A stretch of DNA of 64,000 nt, taken from assembly GCA_008973525.1 (NCBI GenBank), contig WACJ01000081.1, positions 868,001 through 932,000 of the forward strand, read 5' to 3'. The stretch is from Stenopsyche tienmushanensis. Taxonomy: Eukaryota; Arthropoda; Insecta; Trichoptera; Stenopsychidae. How positions within the stretch are numbered: position 1 is the first letter of the stretch; every line of letters starts with the position of its first letter. Made by a program: the position numbers and the translations under genes. Shown one piece after another: positions 1 through 13,030 of the stretch. The notes below the pieces were generated by a model, which was given only the letters and a program-made list of their open reading frames with translations, had not been told where the DNA came from and searched no databases.

Positions 1-830
1 ATTTTGTATGATTTATGCTGCGAACTTTCGCAACAAAGACTAAAAAGATTATGTAAATGCAAACAGTTATATATAATAAAGGCTCGAAAGTCTCATAAAT
101 TTATTTAAATACAGTCAGATTTAAATTCCATGCGGAATTCTGCATATGTGCACTCGTTCCAAGAATTGTGAATTAAATAAGTTAAAAACAAAGTTAAAGC
201 TGTGAGCAGGTGACATTTCGGCAAACAGAAGGCTTTGCGAGCAACTTCCGGCGGTCATTCTGCTAAGTGTTATATAGCTACGTCCATTAGGGGTGTGTTG
301 GACGAATAATAATTTTGCTGAAGGAGTAAAAATTTTTTTTTTCATAAAAGATAATTTGATCTTTTTTAAAATCGTTTAATATCATAACAATATTATGTTA
401 AAAGATTGGATAAAAAGTACCATATTTTTTAATTATGAAAGCTATTTCTTTTTTTTTTCTTTTGTATTAAGAGTATTTCTATACACAAGTTTCAGGCGAA
501 TTTGCTGATTAAACATTGATGCCTGGGGCGCTTTAATCATCCAGTTCAATGACGATTTATCCTCCAATGTTGTTACGCAAGGGTCGACAACCTATATCTT
601 CAAATAATATGATTTTTGTATTAAAAAAAATCCAATGTGTATATAAGAAACAGGGAGGCATAAAACAGCCATAAAAATTTCGATAATACAGCTTCCAAAA
701 ATAAATCCCTTTCTAAGTATAGTACCCGTTAAAGTTTCCGGTGCTTCGACAGCTGTTTTGAATTTCTGGCTTTCATGTTGACACAGGGAATAAGTAATGA
801 TAAATCAACTTTCCCAGGGAGACGACAAAG

Positions 831-874
831 ATCAAGTTTGCGGTTTCAAGGTACTTGACTGCATCAAACTTGAT
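831..874. repeat. 10-bp inverted repeat (hairpin)
   Basis: The arms ATCAAGTTTG (831-840) and CAAACTTGAT (865-874) are perfect complements around a 24-nt loop, with two further pairs possible outside. The stem is too short for an ordinary miRNA precursor. No family is recognised and it may be chance in AT-rich DNA. Confidence 0.4.
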
Positions 875-3800
875 GTTCTTCCCCAGTTTGCTTTCGTAAT
901 TCTAAGCCGCAACCGCTCGTGGACAAAGTTTGGGCCGTGGAGAAAATGTTAACAAAAGATGATCGATGGCATTGAAATTTAAGATTCCGTGAAATGTGAC
1001 TATTTTTTCCTCGAGGATATTTTTTGGTTCATTTGCTCCCCTGAATTGAGACTCGATACGGCGAAACGGTAATTCAGCGAATTCAGGGTGGATAAATCTT
1101 ATGGAATGATTGAGGAGATTATTAAGAAAGGCAATGTCAATACAAAAAATGTATTCATTTTATTTGCGATAGAATATGAAACTATAACACAGATTTTATA
1201 AATTTAAAAGTGTGATTTATGATTAAATTTGGATTGTGCTTGCCAACGTGCCCCTTCAATAATACGTCCAGCGAACATTTCAATTTACTTCATGTTTAAA
1301 GATGTCCCTTAAAATCGTTCCAAATTCATCAATATTAATGAATTCAATACAAAATAAAATTGGTTAAAAATAAACGCAGCAAATGTTAAAACAATATAAG
1401 CGAGTTAACTGATAACAACATTGATTGTGGGAAGACGTATTCTTCCCGCTGGCATATTTTTTATTATTCCAACTATATAGTCTCTCTCCGAAAAAAAACC
1501 CGTTTGCTAATTACTATTTGATCATATAATTTTTTTAGCTCAGACTTCCGCAATTCGATAGCAAACAAACCCATTAACAAGGCCATGTATATTGAAGCAC
1601 ACATAGGATAGAAAGAAGTGTTGGGACTCTATGGCTCAGAATTTTTATTATGTTAAATATAACAATATGGTTCGTTTTAGAAAATAATATAAATAATAAT
1701 TATTGGAATTATCATTTTTGATTCCTTTTTTTGCCTAGTTAGTTTCGTGTCATTCTACAAAAATCGGTTAGCAAAAGAACAGATATGATTGCTTAAGTCC
1801 ACGTACCTCGAGATAAACTGTTCAAAAGATAATTGACTTTGTCTGAGAATTAACGTCTCACCCTTCTCATCCCTTAAACATTAAGATTTTTATCAGCATA
1901 ATTGATGGGGGAAATTTTTTCGACGGTCTCCAGAGAAAATGGGTAATTATTTCATACATAAAAATACATTTGGATCGTCCAAAAATAAAAATAGTATATA
2001 TTTCAATATCTGCTTAAGAAACTTAAGTTCGGTTCGATGAAAATGACTTTTTTTTTGCAATGGACCATGAAATGTAACATCCCTTTTTTAGATCCAGTCC
2101 TATATGAAGACTTCTTATATGCTCGTGCTAAAATAGAAATCCATAGCAATGCAGTGGCCAGCTGTTGAGAAAGATTAAATTTTTTTCCGATTCAAGTTTC
2201 AACTTGATATCTCAACATGCTCCATATACGGTTTTCCTATATGCATCCCATTCAATATGGCAGGGAACAATTTTGTGCTGCTCTCATCCGAAGACTCGAG
2301 GATTCATCGCTTGGAAAATTAATATTTTTTCAACATCCTCCTTTGGATTCCAGCGAAAAAGCAAACGTTTTTCTCTGTAATAAACCCATCTAAATACACC
2401 ATCGATCGCATCTAAAAATACGTTATTTGTCCATATATCCCGTCGAGCTCCTCCTCTTCATATTGATTTTCAATATCGCATCGAGCAGAAGCACGCCTGT
2501 GATATAATATCCAACCAGGTGGCTTATTCAAATCGGTCCTGACCATTTTCCTAAGAAAAGGAATAGAAATTGTGATTGAAGGGTCGTAAAAAGCGAAATA
2601 AAGCTACCCGCTAGTTGGTACTCCGCCAGTCCAATACGCCCCCAAGTGGGTCAATCTCATATTTGATATGACTCTTTGAAAGTCGAACTATAAATCCATC
2701 CACGTTTATATTTTTAATATATCGGATCATATATACGCGTTGGATATTTTCATATCAATGCCTCAATATATAGCATTCCATATGAATTTCAACGAGCTTG
2801 AAGTACTTTAAACTTTTTAAAATTTAAATCCCTCGTATCCAAAATAATTGTATTTAAAAATTACTTAACCCAATTTATTTTAAAATATTATTAACCAATT
2901 TCAAAATTTTATCTGTTTAATAGTAAAAATTTGAAAATGATATAGATGAAATAAAAAGCTGCCTAGTCTTTAAAGCTACTTAAGCTCCTGTTTGAAAAGT
3001 TTGTGAAAGATCTTGGATATGTTCATCTATGTGGTTCTTTGAGTGAGCGTTCATAAATAGAAGTTGATAGTCATACTATCTTCAATATTGAACGCACGGA
3101 CAGATGGATATATAATATTATACAAGAAGTATAAACGTGACCTTTTTTCTTAAATTTATAAAGAAGAAGCAATGAAGAGGCGCCAATATTGAAGCAAATA
3201 TTAAATTTGAGTTGATGATTAATCTCACTAAATAAATTATATACTTTCATAAATTGGCATTACTGATCAAATTTAGAATATTTAACTCTTTGACAGCTAT
3301 GTGCTCAATAATCTCTCTGCGGAAGAGGCGGTTAAGCATAAATAATCATTTTTTCCGCTTTCAGCCAAAATATATACTGTTTTTATGCAATATTTCTAAT
3401 TTAAAGGTCGAAAAATCAATATTTATGTATTTAAAATTATATTATGAAGAATGAGTTTTTCAGTATTTTGGTCAACTTTGCATCCACCGAGTATGACGTT
3501 TTTTATCGCGGCAACTATACAAAGCACCCGATGAATATTTAACGCTGCGTTCTACACGTACAATAGACAAAATAAGCATGTGAATACAAAGTCACATGAA
3601 ATTTAAATGAAATTTGAAATAGTAACAAAAAAGATATTTATTAAGAATTTAAATATTCGCCCACAAGGGATGCAAGTTTGAACGGAAATTGAGCCACTAT
3701 AGGAAATTATTCACCCCTCGCAAGACTTGGAAATAGGATAAGTTGAAATAACTGATTATCAAGTCACCAGTGTGTATCTTAACAACTCTCGGGACCGACA

Positions 3801-5610
3801 GCTTATAAATATAAGCCACCCCCGAAATTTGAAAGACTTTCCTTACCCTTTGTTTGACACGTGTAGCGTGCCTGGATAAACTAATTAAAAAATGCTTCTT
3901 CCTGCGATATAATCTAGCATTGTTTGGAATGAATTATACGCTTCGTGTCGTCTCGGCTCGAATCGAAAATTAAATGTAAAGTCTATCCAAGAATATTAAC
4001 AAGAGTATGAAGTCTTCGGGTTAGGATGTTAAATACAATTCAATGAACACATGCTGTAATAAATGCTACTGAAGGCTCTGAGATATTCATATTTAAACTA
4101 AAATAAGCCCTCACACTAAGCTGTCTGCCAAATAGTCAATATTTTTCATCCGGAAAGGTCACATTTAGGATATGAAACGTGAGCTGTGACAAAAGTTTTG
4201 CACGTTGTTTAGCAGTGCAATAATTTTCAGAATATCTAAATATATGAATTTGTCAGATGTTTTAATTAAATTAAAATTGATAGGATATAAGGAGTTTGGA
4301 TTGTGCACATTTGGCTAGATCAAAATAGAGCAAATTGAATCAATATAACCAGGCTGCTCTGACTTGCAATAGAATCGCAACTTTTCAGTATATGGTAATA
4401 GGAAATAAATTTGCATTTCAATGATATTTTCATTAAAAAACAGTGGAAAGGCAGTTTAATGCCCGGTCATCATTAATTTTAATGAAGGACACTACTTCTA
4501 CTACACTATTTTACAAATTTTAAGGAAACTGAAAAGTAATCAAGATTATTTTATAATTTGCTGATGATAAAGATACCCCTGAACTGTTGGCCATGAATGT
4601 TCTTCATCGGTTATTGATCTTGACATTGCTTATAAATAACATAAAACATCAGTTTAAAAAGTAATTTATGTATATTTTCTTTCTGGTAGGTAAATGGTAT
4701 GTGGTAAATGGTAAATGTGTTTCCTAAGCCGTGTCTCGATACACACTGCAAAGTTATAATTTAACATTTCTATTCGAATATTTCAACGTTTATGATTATG
4801 TTGTAATGACAAAGATATTGTATAATATAATCATCGGATTTATTTCATATTAAATTTGAGCCATAAGGTTGAAATGCCCAGATAGAATACGTTAAATAAT
4901 CAAACGATTCCCTGAAAAAGATTCAGTACTTGGAAATTCATTAAAAGTTCTGTGTTATAACATTATATTCATCATGTACTAAAAATAATAAGTTTGTAAT
5001 AAAACCGAAAACTCTCCACCGTAGAAATAATATTATATCAAACATTTTCATATAATATGTAAATTAAAACTAATAAATCTATTTCTGACACAAATAATAC
5101 AAACGTTCTTATAACTTTCAAAGCATAAGAAGATAAATATTAAAACTATTTATTTAAGCATTATTTTTATTAATACTGTTTAAAAATATGAGTCAACTCG
5201 ACGAATAATAAAAATTCTTATCCAGTACTTATTGTCTGCCGCAGATTTGATAGAATGCTGACTCACATAAATGTATTGATTTGAATAATCATTATACTTT
5301 CAATGCAATGCCTTCTAAAACGTTGTGCTGACTTGCATTTACTGTTGCATTAAAAACGAAATTTAATTCTTGAATATTCACAATTCATTATGATCGTACT
5401 TTGTCTGGCGAAAACTGCTTACTCATTATTTTTGATACAATTTCAATATCATGTTTTATTATGCTATGGATTAAAATGTTTAATCAAATTACATGTCAAA
5501 TCTGCCTTACGATTTTCACGTTAATGTGTTGATTCATGATCATATAATGGTTATTATCCTTACCTTGCAATTTTAAATTTGATGGCTGTATCTGTTAGGT
5601 TGAAGTATTG

Positions 5611-5631
5611 CAACTTGCAATTTGCAAGTTG
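5611..5631. repeat. Near-perfect 21-bp palindrome
   Basis: CAACTTGCAA and TTGCAAGTTG face each other across a single T, giving a perfect 10-bp stem with a one-base centre. The phrase gttgaag occurs on both sides (near 5599 and 5628), and a further ttgaag follows. It could be a protein-binding dyad or a remnant of an inverted-repeat transposon end. No function can be assigned. Confidence 0.5.
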
Positions 5632-6267
5632 AAGCGTTGAAGCAGAAGCAAACCTAATTGATCAGCCTAATTAATGAATGTTTTATATGATGAATTCCGT
5701 TTATCTTTTATCTTTAATTCACTCGTTATGTTTTTTATTGAACGTATATCAAATAGTTTTCAAATCCAATTACATAATATTGAATCTGGAATTTTGTAAA
5801 AATATTTACATTTGTTAAAAGTATTGATAATATGGAAGATAATATCGCCTATCATATTGAATATTACATTGTAGTATAAACGCACGGAATAAAAAAATGG
5901 ACCAATATCATTTAAAATGATGATATTTGGATGAGTTAGAATGAAATGAATGGATGTGAGATATCGCATTTCATCTCTCGAGGCAAAATTGTAAAGATAA
6001 ACCTAAAAAATTGAAATGATAATACAATTCGGAGATTTTCAGGACCATCTCCGTCAAAATCGTTGATTCTAAATGTAATAAGACTTTATGGACTAAAATA
6101 TTTAATGTTGAAATTCGAAAGGCAAATACGGTATGATGGATCATATTACAGGACAATATTTGATTTGAGAACTTAATATAAATGATACAAAATTGTTTGA
6201 CATATATTTAGAGCCAGACAGATTACCAATACATAAGTTCTGCTTAGGAATTCCCAAATACTGCCAA

Positions 6268-6575
6268 AAACTGAGGTCATGATCTTTTTGGGCGAAATTG
6301 TGGTTTTGATTTTTTTTTGACTGTGACGATTATTTTTTTGACTCCGACATGTAATGAGCCACCTATTTTTTATCTCCAGTTACAATAGAACTCAGAAAAT
6401 CCTCACCTTCCAATTTAAGTCGCGCAATGATCTTGCGGGAGCTATTGACCTGTTCCCACTTGACGGAATTTCTTACCGACTTCTTTCATGCAACTGGAGG
6501 CAACGTTCCTGCAATGCTCGCTTTGTCAGGAGATCTCCTTCTATCACTCAGTATAGGCAATCCTTAAAAAACAAG
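6268..6575 (-). pseudogene. Mariner-type transposase relic (copy 1)
   Basis: Read on the minus strand, this contains the middle of a Tc1/mariner DD34D transposase. An open stretch reads R-K-I-I-A-R-L-K-L-E-G-E-D-F-L and runs into I-V-T-G-D-K-K, which corresponds to the family's first catalytic aspartate motif (usually VTGDE-T-W). After a stop where Trp is expected, H-Y-M-S-E-S-K matches the usual HYTPESK. Several stops and the loss of both ends make it non-functional. The same DNA block occurs at about 30.16-30.48 kb on the plus strand. Both copies begin at the same point (tttttaagg), so this is a shared truncated derivative rather than random decay. There is no catalytic C-terminal half here. 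The family call is firm; the exact boundaries are approximate. Confidence 0.72.
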
Positions 6576-9500
6576 TTTAATCCACCGTATATGTATGTAT
6601 TTCAGTATATCAAAATTTGTGTGTCCATATGAACACACGCGATACTAATTGATCGATTATTTTTAATTGAAACCGTTAATTATTAGCAATAAAATATCAA
6701 GCTTTAAAGTTCAAACAATGTAAGTGAACTCTGCAAACTCCCGGGAAATAAGTACTGAAAAGTTTAAACGGTGATAAATTTAGCATTGAGTTTAAAAAAA
6801 GAGTTGAGCTTTTTCGCGTGACTGTGATTGGGTCGCACTAAAGCTCAACAATAAAAGCTGAATACGCCTCATTAAGTGGGTTGTAACTGTAAAACGAACC
6901 TGTAAAAGTGTCTTTGGTGTATATAAATGGGAAAAATAGTTCCATTTTGAATTTTATACCGTCACGAATCCAGATCTGCCGTTTTTGCAGCATCGCTGCA
7001 CGCTTCCACGTGGCGTTGAACGCGTAAGGATTGGTATTTTTTTAAATCCATTTTGCGCTCTGTAAAATTGCAAATTTAAAAAATTAAAATGTATGTGAAA
7101 TTAAATTAATCAGGATAGGATTTTTGCGCAGGCTATTAACATATTTAGCGCGGTTGGAAGGCCGCGTGCGTCACTTTTGCGAAGGCTTTTGCTTCATCTG
7201 TATTCATCGCGGGGCGCAGTTCGTTAGCTCAAGACCCTTTATTATTCATTCGTTCGAACAGTTTTGCAAAATAAATGACTGACTATTGGGCAGGCGATAT
7301 CAAATTTGTTGCCCAAACTAAATTGGCCAATTTGAAGCAATTATTTTAACGAAATTATTTCATTTCTCGTTATGGCGCCGCTTGGTATTCCAGACAGGCT
7401 GTGACTCGCTACAGATAAGAAGCGTGTAAAAATTACAGTAAAATATGTTGAAAGCATTACTTTCGGGCATAAATTTAATTCGAAATTTCGCCAGGAAATA
7501 AAGGGTTTTTTAATTCGGTTGACGAGTTTCCGTAATTAATTACACGGCGCCCTTATATTGCGTTATCCTTAAAACGATTAAAATGTATCCTTTTTACATT
7601 CCCACTGCCCGAAAACAACTAAGCCGTTTTTATAATATTTTGTGGCCGTATATAAAATAGTCCCCCAAATATACCGATATCACATAGTTGTCTCCGGCTA
7701 ATTGAAATAAATTACTTCCTATAATTGATTAACGACACGCTAAGAACTAACAATATTTAATACAGTACAAATGGAGACATATAAGGGTTGAACTAAATTT
7801 ATATATTACATTTAAGTATTTACAATAAATAAATTAAAGTTTCTTAGATTAAAAAAAATAAATTCCTGTGATTCAATGAGCCAAAGGATTATCTAATCAG
7901 TAAGAGGCCGTTTTTCTAATTTCAATTATTCAATTGCTTAGGAAAAGACTACGTATTCCTATTTGATCCGGAAGGCGGAGATCAGCTCATGGACTAAATA
8001 TACGCAAAACTTTCTAAATCTACTCAAATTGTACTCTAATGGATGTAACAAACTCTCTGGCCAATGTGGAATATCAACAACGAATTATATATTACCAGTA
8101 TTATTTCGATCAAATTGTAAACGGTAACATATTCTGATCCATGTAATAGTGCTAACATCCTTAATTCATTGAAAAATGTTTCGAATATGGATTTTTTGTC
8201 GGATGATTATGAAATGATAGGGAATTGAGAATACTTTCAAAAATATATACACAATCCATCATACATTTGCGTTCAAATTTCAGAGCAAATCCATTAATAT
8301 GAAATATAAAGTAACGTCAAAATAGCATACAAATTTAAAGTCTGGGATATGTATTGAACAGATAGAAGGCTTATCTACATATTTACATACATTTTAGCTA
8401 TACTGTAGAGTTTTTTTAAATTTAATTTTTCTAAAGTACATATCTCTAAAAAATGTCGTCTTTAACTTTGGTGAAGAAATTCGGATTCCAAAAATTGCCT
8501 ATTTTTAGGCCGTCAAAGTGTGATGACACATTAAGACTGATTTTGCTTCTAAAAATTAAGTTCTAAGACGTCTATGCATGTAGATTACATTTGATGGTAA
8601 ATTTTTGCACCTTAAGAAAAATACTAAAATACATTTGATGTGGCTATGAAGTATATTATTTTTAGTTCAAAATACAAATACAATTTACCTTTACACCAAC
8701 ATGTGATCAGATGTGATGTCTATAGGATTGTTTGCCAAAGCACAAATGTTAAAGCACAAGCACTAGAGTGAATGTTAATTTTGGTGACATTATGCAAACG
8801 GATTGTTACTCATAATTAGTTTGAAATTGCAACTGCCATATAGTTAATTAGCTTTCCCGCCACCTATTCGAGCATGCTCACTCTGATCCGAAGTCTGCCT
8901 TGATTAAACTGCCCTAAAATCATATTACTCATATGATCCTTTAAATCTCTTCATGCAATATAAATTTGCATACGAAGCCATATTGGATATTAAATGGTCA
9001 AAATGCGATTCAAGCTATATTTAGTTACAAAAACATTATACGGCGCTAAGACGACTTTTATTCAAAATTGTGAGGCTTTTAAATTAAGCAAAAAATCCTG
9101 GCTATACATAATAGCAGTGGTTAATGTCATGGTACAACTTTTTATAACATAACTGTCAGACCCGTAATTTTGGCCGTTTGATTTATGAACCGTTGTTCAT
9201 TAAATGCGAACGGCGTAAGGGACTATTGATTGAAATCCATTAATGTCACTCAATTTTTTTGTGCTTCGCGGCAGTGTTCCAAAATGAATTTGCACTATAG
9301 GAAAAAATCAGAATATTTATAAAAAAAAGGGGGTCGTAAAACTCATATTAATTCCCGGAAAGGCGTCACGTGTGTCCATTTGGGCACAAAATAATTTTTG
9401 AACTTGATATTCATTCTATGGCAATTTCGTTTGACGCCCTTTCATAGGTGTGCGATGAGCCTCAAAGAGCTTTAGCACCCCATGTCAGAATCACACTATA

Positions 9501-10139
9501 GATTTTAAAGCAAATACGCTTTATTTTTTTGTTACGATTCTTGTCATTTAACCTCTATTTCAACTTTGAAAAGACCCTTTTAAATTTATTCACATGAAAC
9601 TTTGCAGACAAGTAAAAAAGTTGGACGATTTATATAAAGCCCTGCAACTGAACATAATATTTGCGTTATGTTCTTCAAACGTAATCGCACCATTTAGGCA
9701 TGAGCTTGGGGATTTAAGCATACAATCGTATTGATGAAAATGTACAAATTCATATTTTTGTACTGTATACAAATTAATTTTATTACACGATTAATGTATG
9801 AAATCCATTTTAACAAAATAGCATCAATGACGATATAATTAGCGAAAAATCAATTTATTCTAGACGGACTTTTTAAATTCAACATAGTGACTTTTATAAG
9901 TTAGACCAGAGCAAATCTACGTTGATATCGTATCAATGGTAAGTCCATCGATCAATATAGAGTAGTTTTCTTTTATGCACGTCAGTTTTTACTCTTGAAT
10001 GTGTCTTGAAGTTTCAAAGTTAATCGATAGCTCGCCTCTCAGAAAAGTACTTATTTTGTCATCATTCAACTTTTGATTGAATGTTTCGTATTAAATTAAT
10101 GAACTGCTTGTTTATTTCCATAAACTTTTACTAACAAAA
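6576..10139. other. Non-coding stretch with GC-richer patch at about 6.95-7.56 kb
   Basis: No gene is recognised. Most of it is AT-rich. Between about 6950 and 7560 the sequence is less biased, with CpG-containing phrases such as tggcgccgcttgg and aattaattacacggcgccc and several TAATTA cores, a homeodomain-type binding site. That makes it a weak candidate for a conserved regulatory element. The short frame at 9590-9772 on the minus strand resembles nothing known. Confidence 0.35.
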
Positions 10140-11160
10140 GCAAATATTATTTTTGCTCTTCGTCGATTGTCATCAATTTATTATATTCCTTCATTAAGAC
10201 AACACCACGTTTGGCAATATCATTCACTACCCGCATAGAATGTACCATTTTCTTTGCAACCTTAAATTTAGAGTGAGCCTTCTAAGTTTCAACATCTTTA
10301 TTCAAAAACTGTAATTATATACCCAGTATCTGGAAAAATCGTAGAGTTGCTAGTCACAAAGTCTTTTATGCTTTTTTCGGTGATGTATTCGACATCAATG
10401 TTTTTTTCTTTTCAAGCAATCTTCTACACCTTCGATTCTTAGTGCATCTACCATATTTTGCTTATCTTTAACTGAAATTTCCTCGTTAAAAAATGCAAAA
10501 GACACCAACTCTTTCAACAAGTACCATAAATGGCCCAGTATTTTTTTCATGGCAAATTTGGCCATTGTTTGGTTTATATTTTCAAAAGATACCAGGTCTT
10601 TTAGTAATTGTAAGTCGTTTCATGGTGCTGAATAAGTATTATATACTGGTTTAAATAGGAAAATCTTCAAGCTATATATATATTTAGCCATTCATTTAGC
10701 ACGATAAAGACCAACAAGCCTTCTAAGTGAAACTAGTTTTTCAGAAATTCCCTCCAATTAATTGATGGAAAGATTCAGCAGGTCTTTAAAGTCATCTCGA
10801 GGTTGATATACTTGAAGTTGTTTTAGAGCAAAATAAATCCTTTCTGCAGCAACATTTTCAATGCTTTTTGAAGAAGCGGTATCATAAATTACTGTTTTAT
10901 TATCACTTTCATCAATTTTGTTTCAGTTCTTCTTAAATATTTTAAACAATTGGACATCAGGAGCACTAGATGGACCGACGATTGACGACGACTCACTAAA
11001 GCTTCTAATATAATTACCATTATATGATGGCGACAAGCAAGACAAAGTATATCCTTTTCCATTTTCTGCTCCAGAAAAACACAAACTCCATTTCTCAAGC
11101 CAATGCTTACAGCTGTAGTGTTGAAATATAAACGCAATACTTCATCGGTAGAAGGCAATT
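10140..11160 (-). pseudogene. Relic of LACRHHI-type repetitive transposon-associated protein
   Basis: The best frame (minus strand, 11158 down to 10889) contains L-E-Q-K-M, then L-A-C-R-H-H-I. After a frameshift near 11000 come P-S-S-A-P-D-V-Q-L-F-K-I-F and, further down, Q-P-R-D-D-F, M-A-K-Y-I-Y-S-L-K-I, Y-N-D-L and H-L-W-Y-L-L-K-E-L-V. These blocks, in this order, match from memory a high-copy protein family found in aphid, crustacean and Hydra genomes, which behaves like the product of an unclassified DNA transposon. At least four in-frame stops and one or more frameshifts show it is dead. I see no terminal repeats. Its catalytic chemistry is not known to me. Confidence 0.65.
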
Positions 11161-13030
11161 TTGACTGATATAGATTTGGCGTTGATTGGTCGATAAGCCA
11201 AATATTTGTTTATTTTGAATTAATAAACTCCCGTCATTGTTTATGAACGCCATAAGTTAAAATAAGTGCGTATAATTGAGGAAAAAATGACTGACTTAAT
11301 TTGAAATGAGGAGCAGGACAGGGCTCAATTTCAAAACGTACCCGCAGGAAAGAATTAAGAATGAGGGGAAAGGGGAGGAGAGTTGACTGTAGTGAAGTAG
11401 TGAGTCTTTCTACATGCTATTCCACTTCAAAATAAACTAATAAACATACCAGCATCAATAGTTCATATTAATAGCTAAAAAAAAAGAAAAGAAAAAAAGA
11501 GGCTTTGGGGGCCCACCACATGCCCAAGCGTGTATCCAAGGTCAAGAAAGACCTTACGATAGCTCTTGCTTACAAATAATACTAAAGCTTAGTGAAACTA
11601 ATTTTAAAGTCCTCCGAGAGGTACCAACTTCTGCTCAATCTGGTGACCGAGCGCATTGCAAAGCGCGAAAAAGAAAGAAAGAAAGAAGAGAGAGAAGGCA
11701 AAGAGTAAGTGTAAGACGCTAATGAAGGTCTGGCTTTAGCTGAGGGCTGTGGCCGGAAAACGCATATCTGTGTGTAATGGCAAGAGTCAAGAAAGTGTTC
11801 GTGTATAGTGTACGAATCTGCATTTACCTCTATGCGTGGGCTACATTTAGGCAGTGCTTTCCACGCCAGAGCCTGGAGCGGTTCAGTGATTGGCGTAGAA
11901 GTCACCGTGAACGCATTTAACGCCAAAACTTAAACAAAGCGCGTTGAAGGCGCTGAAGGCGCCAGGACGGGTCACCAGATCTTTGTGCCCCACGGGCTCG
12001 TATCTCCCTTTCGGCCCCAATACCTTCGCAGAACCAGAGAATATGTTCTGCGTCCATATTAATAGTTATGTGGCAATACAACGTTTTTTTCTGAAATTTT
12101 GGCTTATGGTAGCGACCTCTAAAATGTTGAAAAAAAATAAAAAATAAAAAACACGTATTATTTTTTTCTTAAAGCACGTATTGGGCACTCCACTAAAATC
12201 AGTATGAAATCATCAATGTCAACAATACTCTTCAAAAAACCTAATTTGGTGGATTTTCTTGTAATTTTTTTTTTTTTGGTTCACGGCGTGTATTTTTGAT
12301 GTTTTTGATGGGAGTAATGGTATCTGTAGATTGACATTGTGATTATTAAGAATGTAAAAAGTGGTTTGATTAAAAAAGAAGGGTAGTTATTTATAAAATT
12401 TTAACAAAGAAGATGGTAGAATGCTTGGCGTGTAAAAAGAATTGTTGCAAAGCCATATATCACGGCTGGCGATCGTCAATAGAATATGGCGCATGAATAA
12501 AAGAGCAACTTAAAAAAAGGTTTGACTCTAACTGAAATAGGGGAAAGAAATGAGAGGAGGAGTGGTTGTAGTGAAGAAAAAAAAGCACACGATTGGCTTT
12601 ATATATTATTTAGGGGCGCAATTCGCGTCTAGCCGGTGAACTAAATCTCGCTTTCGTAGCTCTTCTGTATCAACGGACAGATCTCATTTTGTCAGAAGTA
12701 CAATGCCGAATAAGGCAGAGCCGGCCGAAGTTAAACACGAGAAAGAGAGAAAAGAAAAGAAATAACATCTCGGATAACGCGGACCACCCAACCACCCCCT
12801 GCTAATGTGAAATTCGTGAGAGCGAACGACCCGAAAGGCAATCTCTCGGCCGGCAGGAGATTCGCGGACACGGCGCAATATCCGATTGGGTATTCTTCTT
12901 TGTTGACCTCGACCTCAGAAACAGGATTAAATTATGGCCTCGCAGATGCTGCCGATCCCGGTGAAAAATTAACGCAGGATAGTTTTCAATCTATGCGAAG
13001 ATATGAATGGATGACGGGATGGAAATAGGG
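11161..13030. other. Two purine/GC-rich islands, possible retroelement remnant
   Basis: Two less AT-rich blocks (about 11330-12010 and 12540-13030) stand out from the surroundings. Both begin with a related purine-rich phrase: ggaggagagttgactgtagtgaag near 11375 and ggaggagtggttgtagtgaag near 12556. Both also contain a GAAA/GAGA-rich tract (11667-11695 and 12739-12763). The frames inside (11582-11926 minus; 11944-12147 plus; 12684-12878 minus; 12807-13028 plus) match no family I recognise. They may be two diverged copies of a retroelement terminal region or simple purine-rich islands. There is no poly-protein, primer-binding site or clear terminal dinucleotide. Confidence 0.3.
11667..11695 (+). 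repeat. GAAA/GAGA microsatellite
   Basis: A short purine-only run built from GAAA and then AGAG units. It is an ordinary simple repeat; on the minus strand it yields the Ser/Phe-rich part of a spurious frame. Confidence 0.8.

Larger units (their letters stand above)
1..6267. other. AT-rich stretch, no gene recognised
   Basis: I see no recognisable coding region. Open frames on either strand are under 75 codons, of biased low-complexity composition, and match no family I know. Homopolymer A/T runs are frequent. At 4685-4718 there is an imperfect tandem run of a GGTAAATG-like unit, followed near 4728 by a phrase (cctaagccgtgtctcgatac) that recurs in diverged form near 48674. Two small dyads are listed separately. 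Confidence 0.6.

Noticed and set aside
831..874. miRNA precursor
   Set aside because: A 10-bp perfect stem with a 24-nt loop is too short for a standard precursor hairpin.
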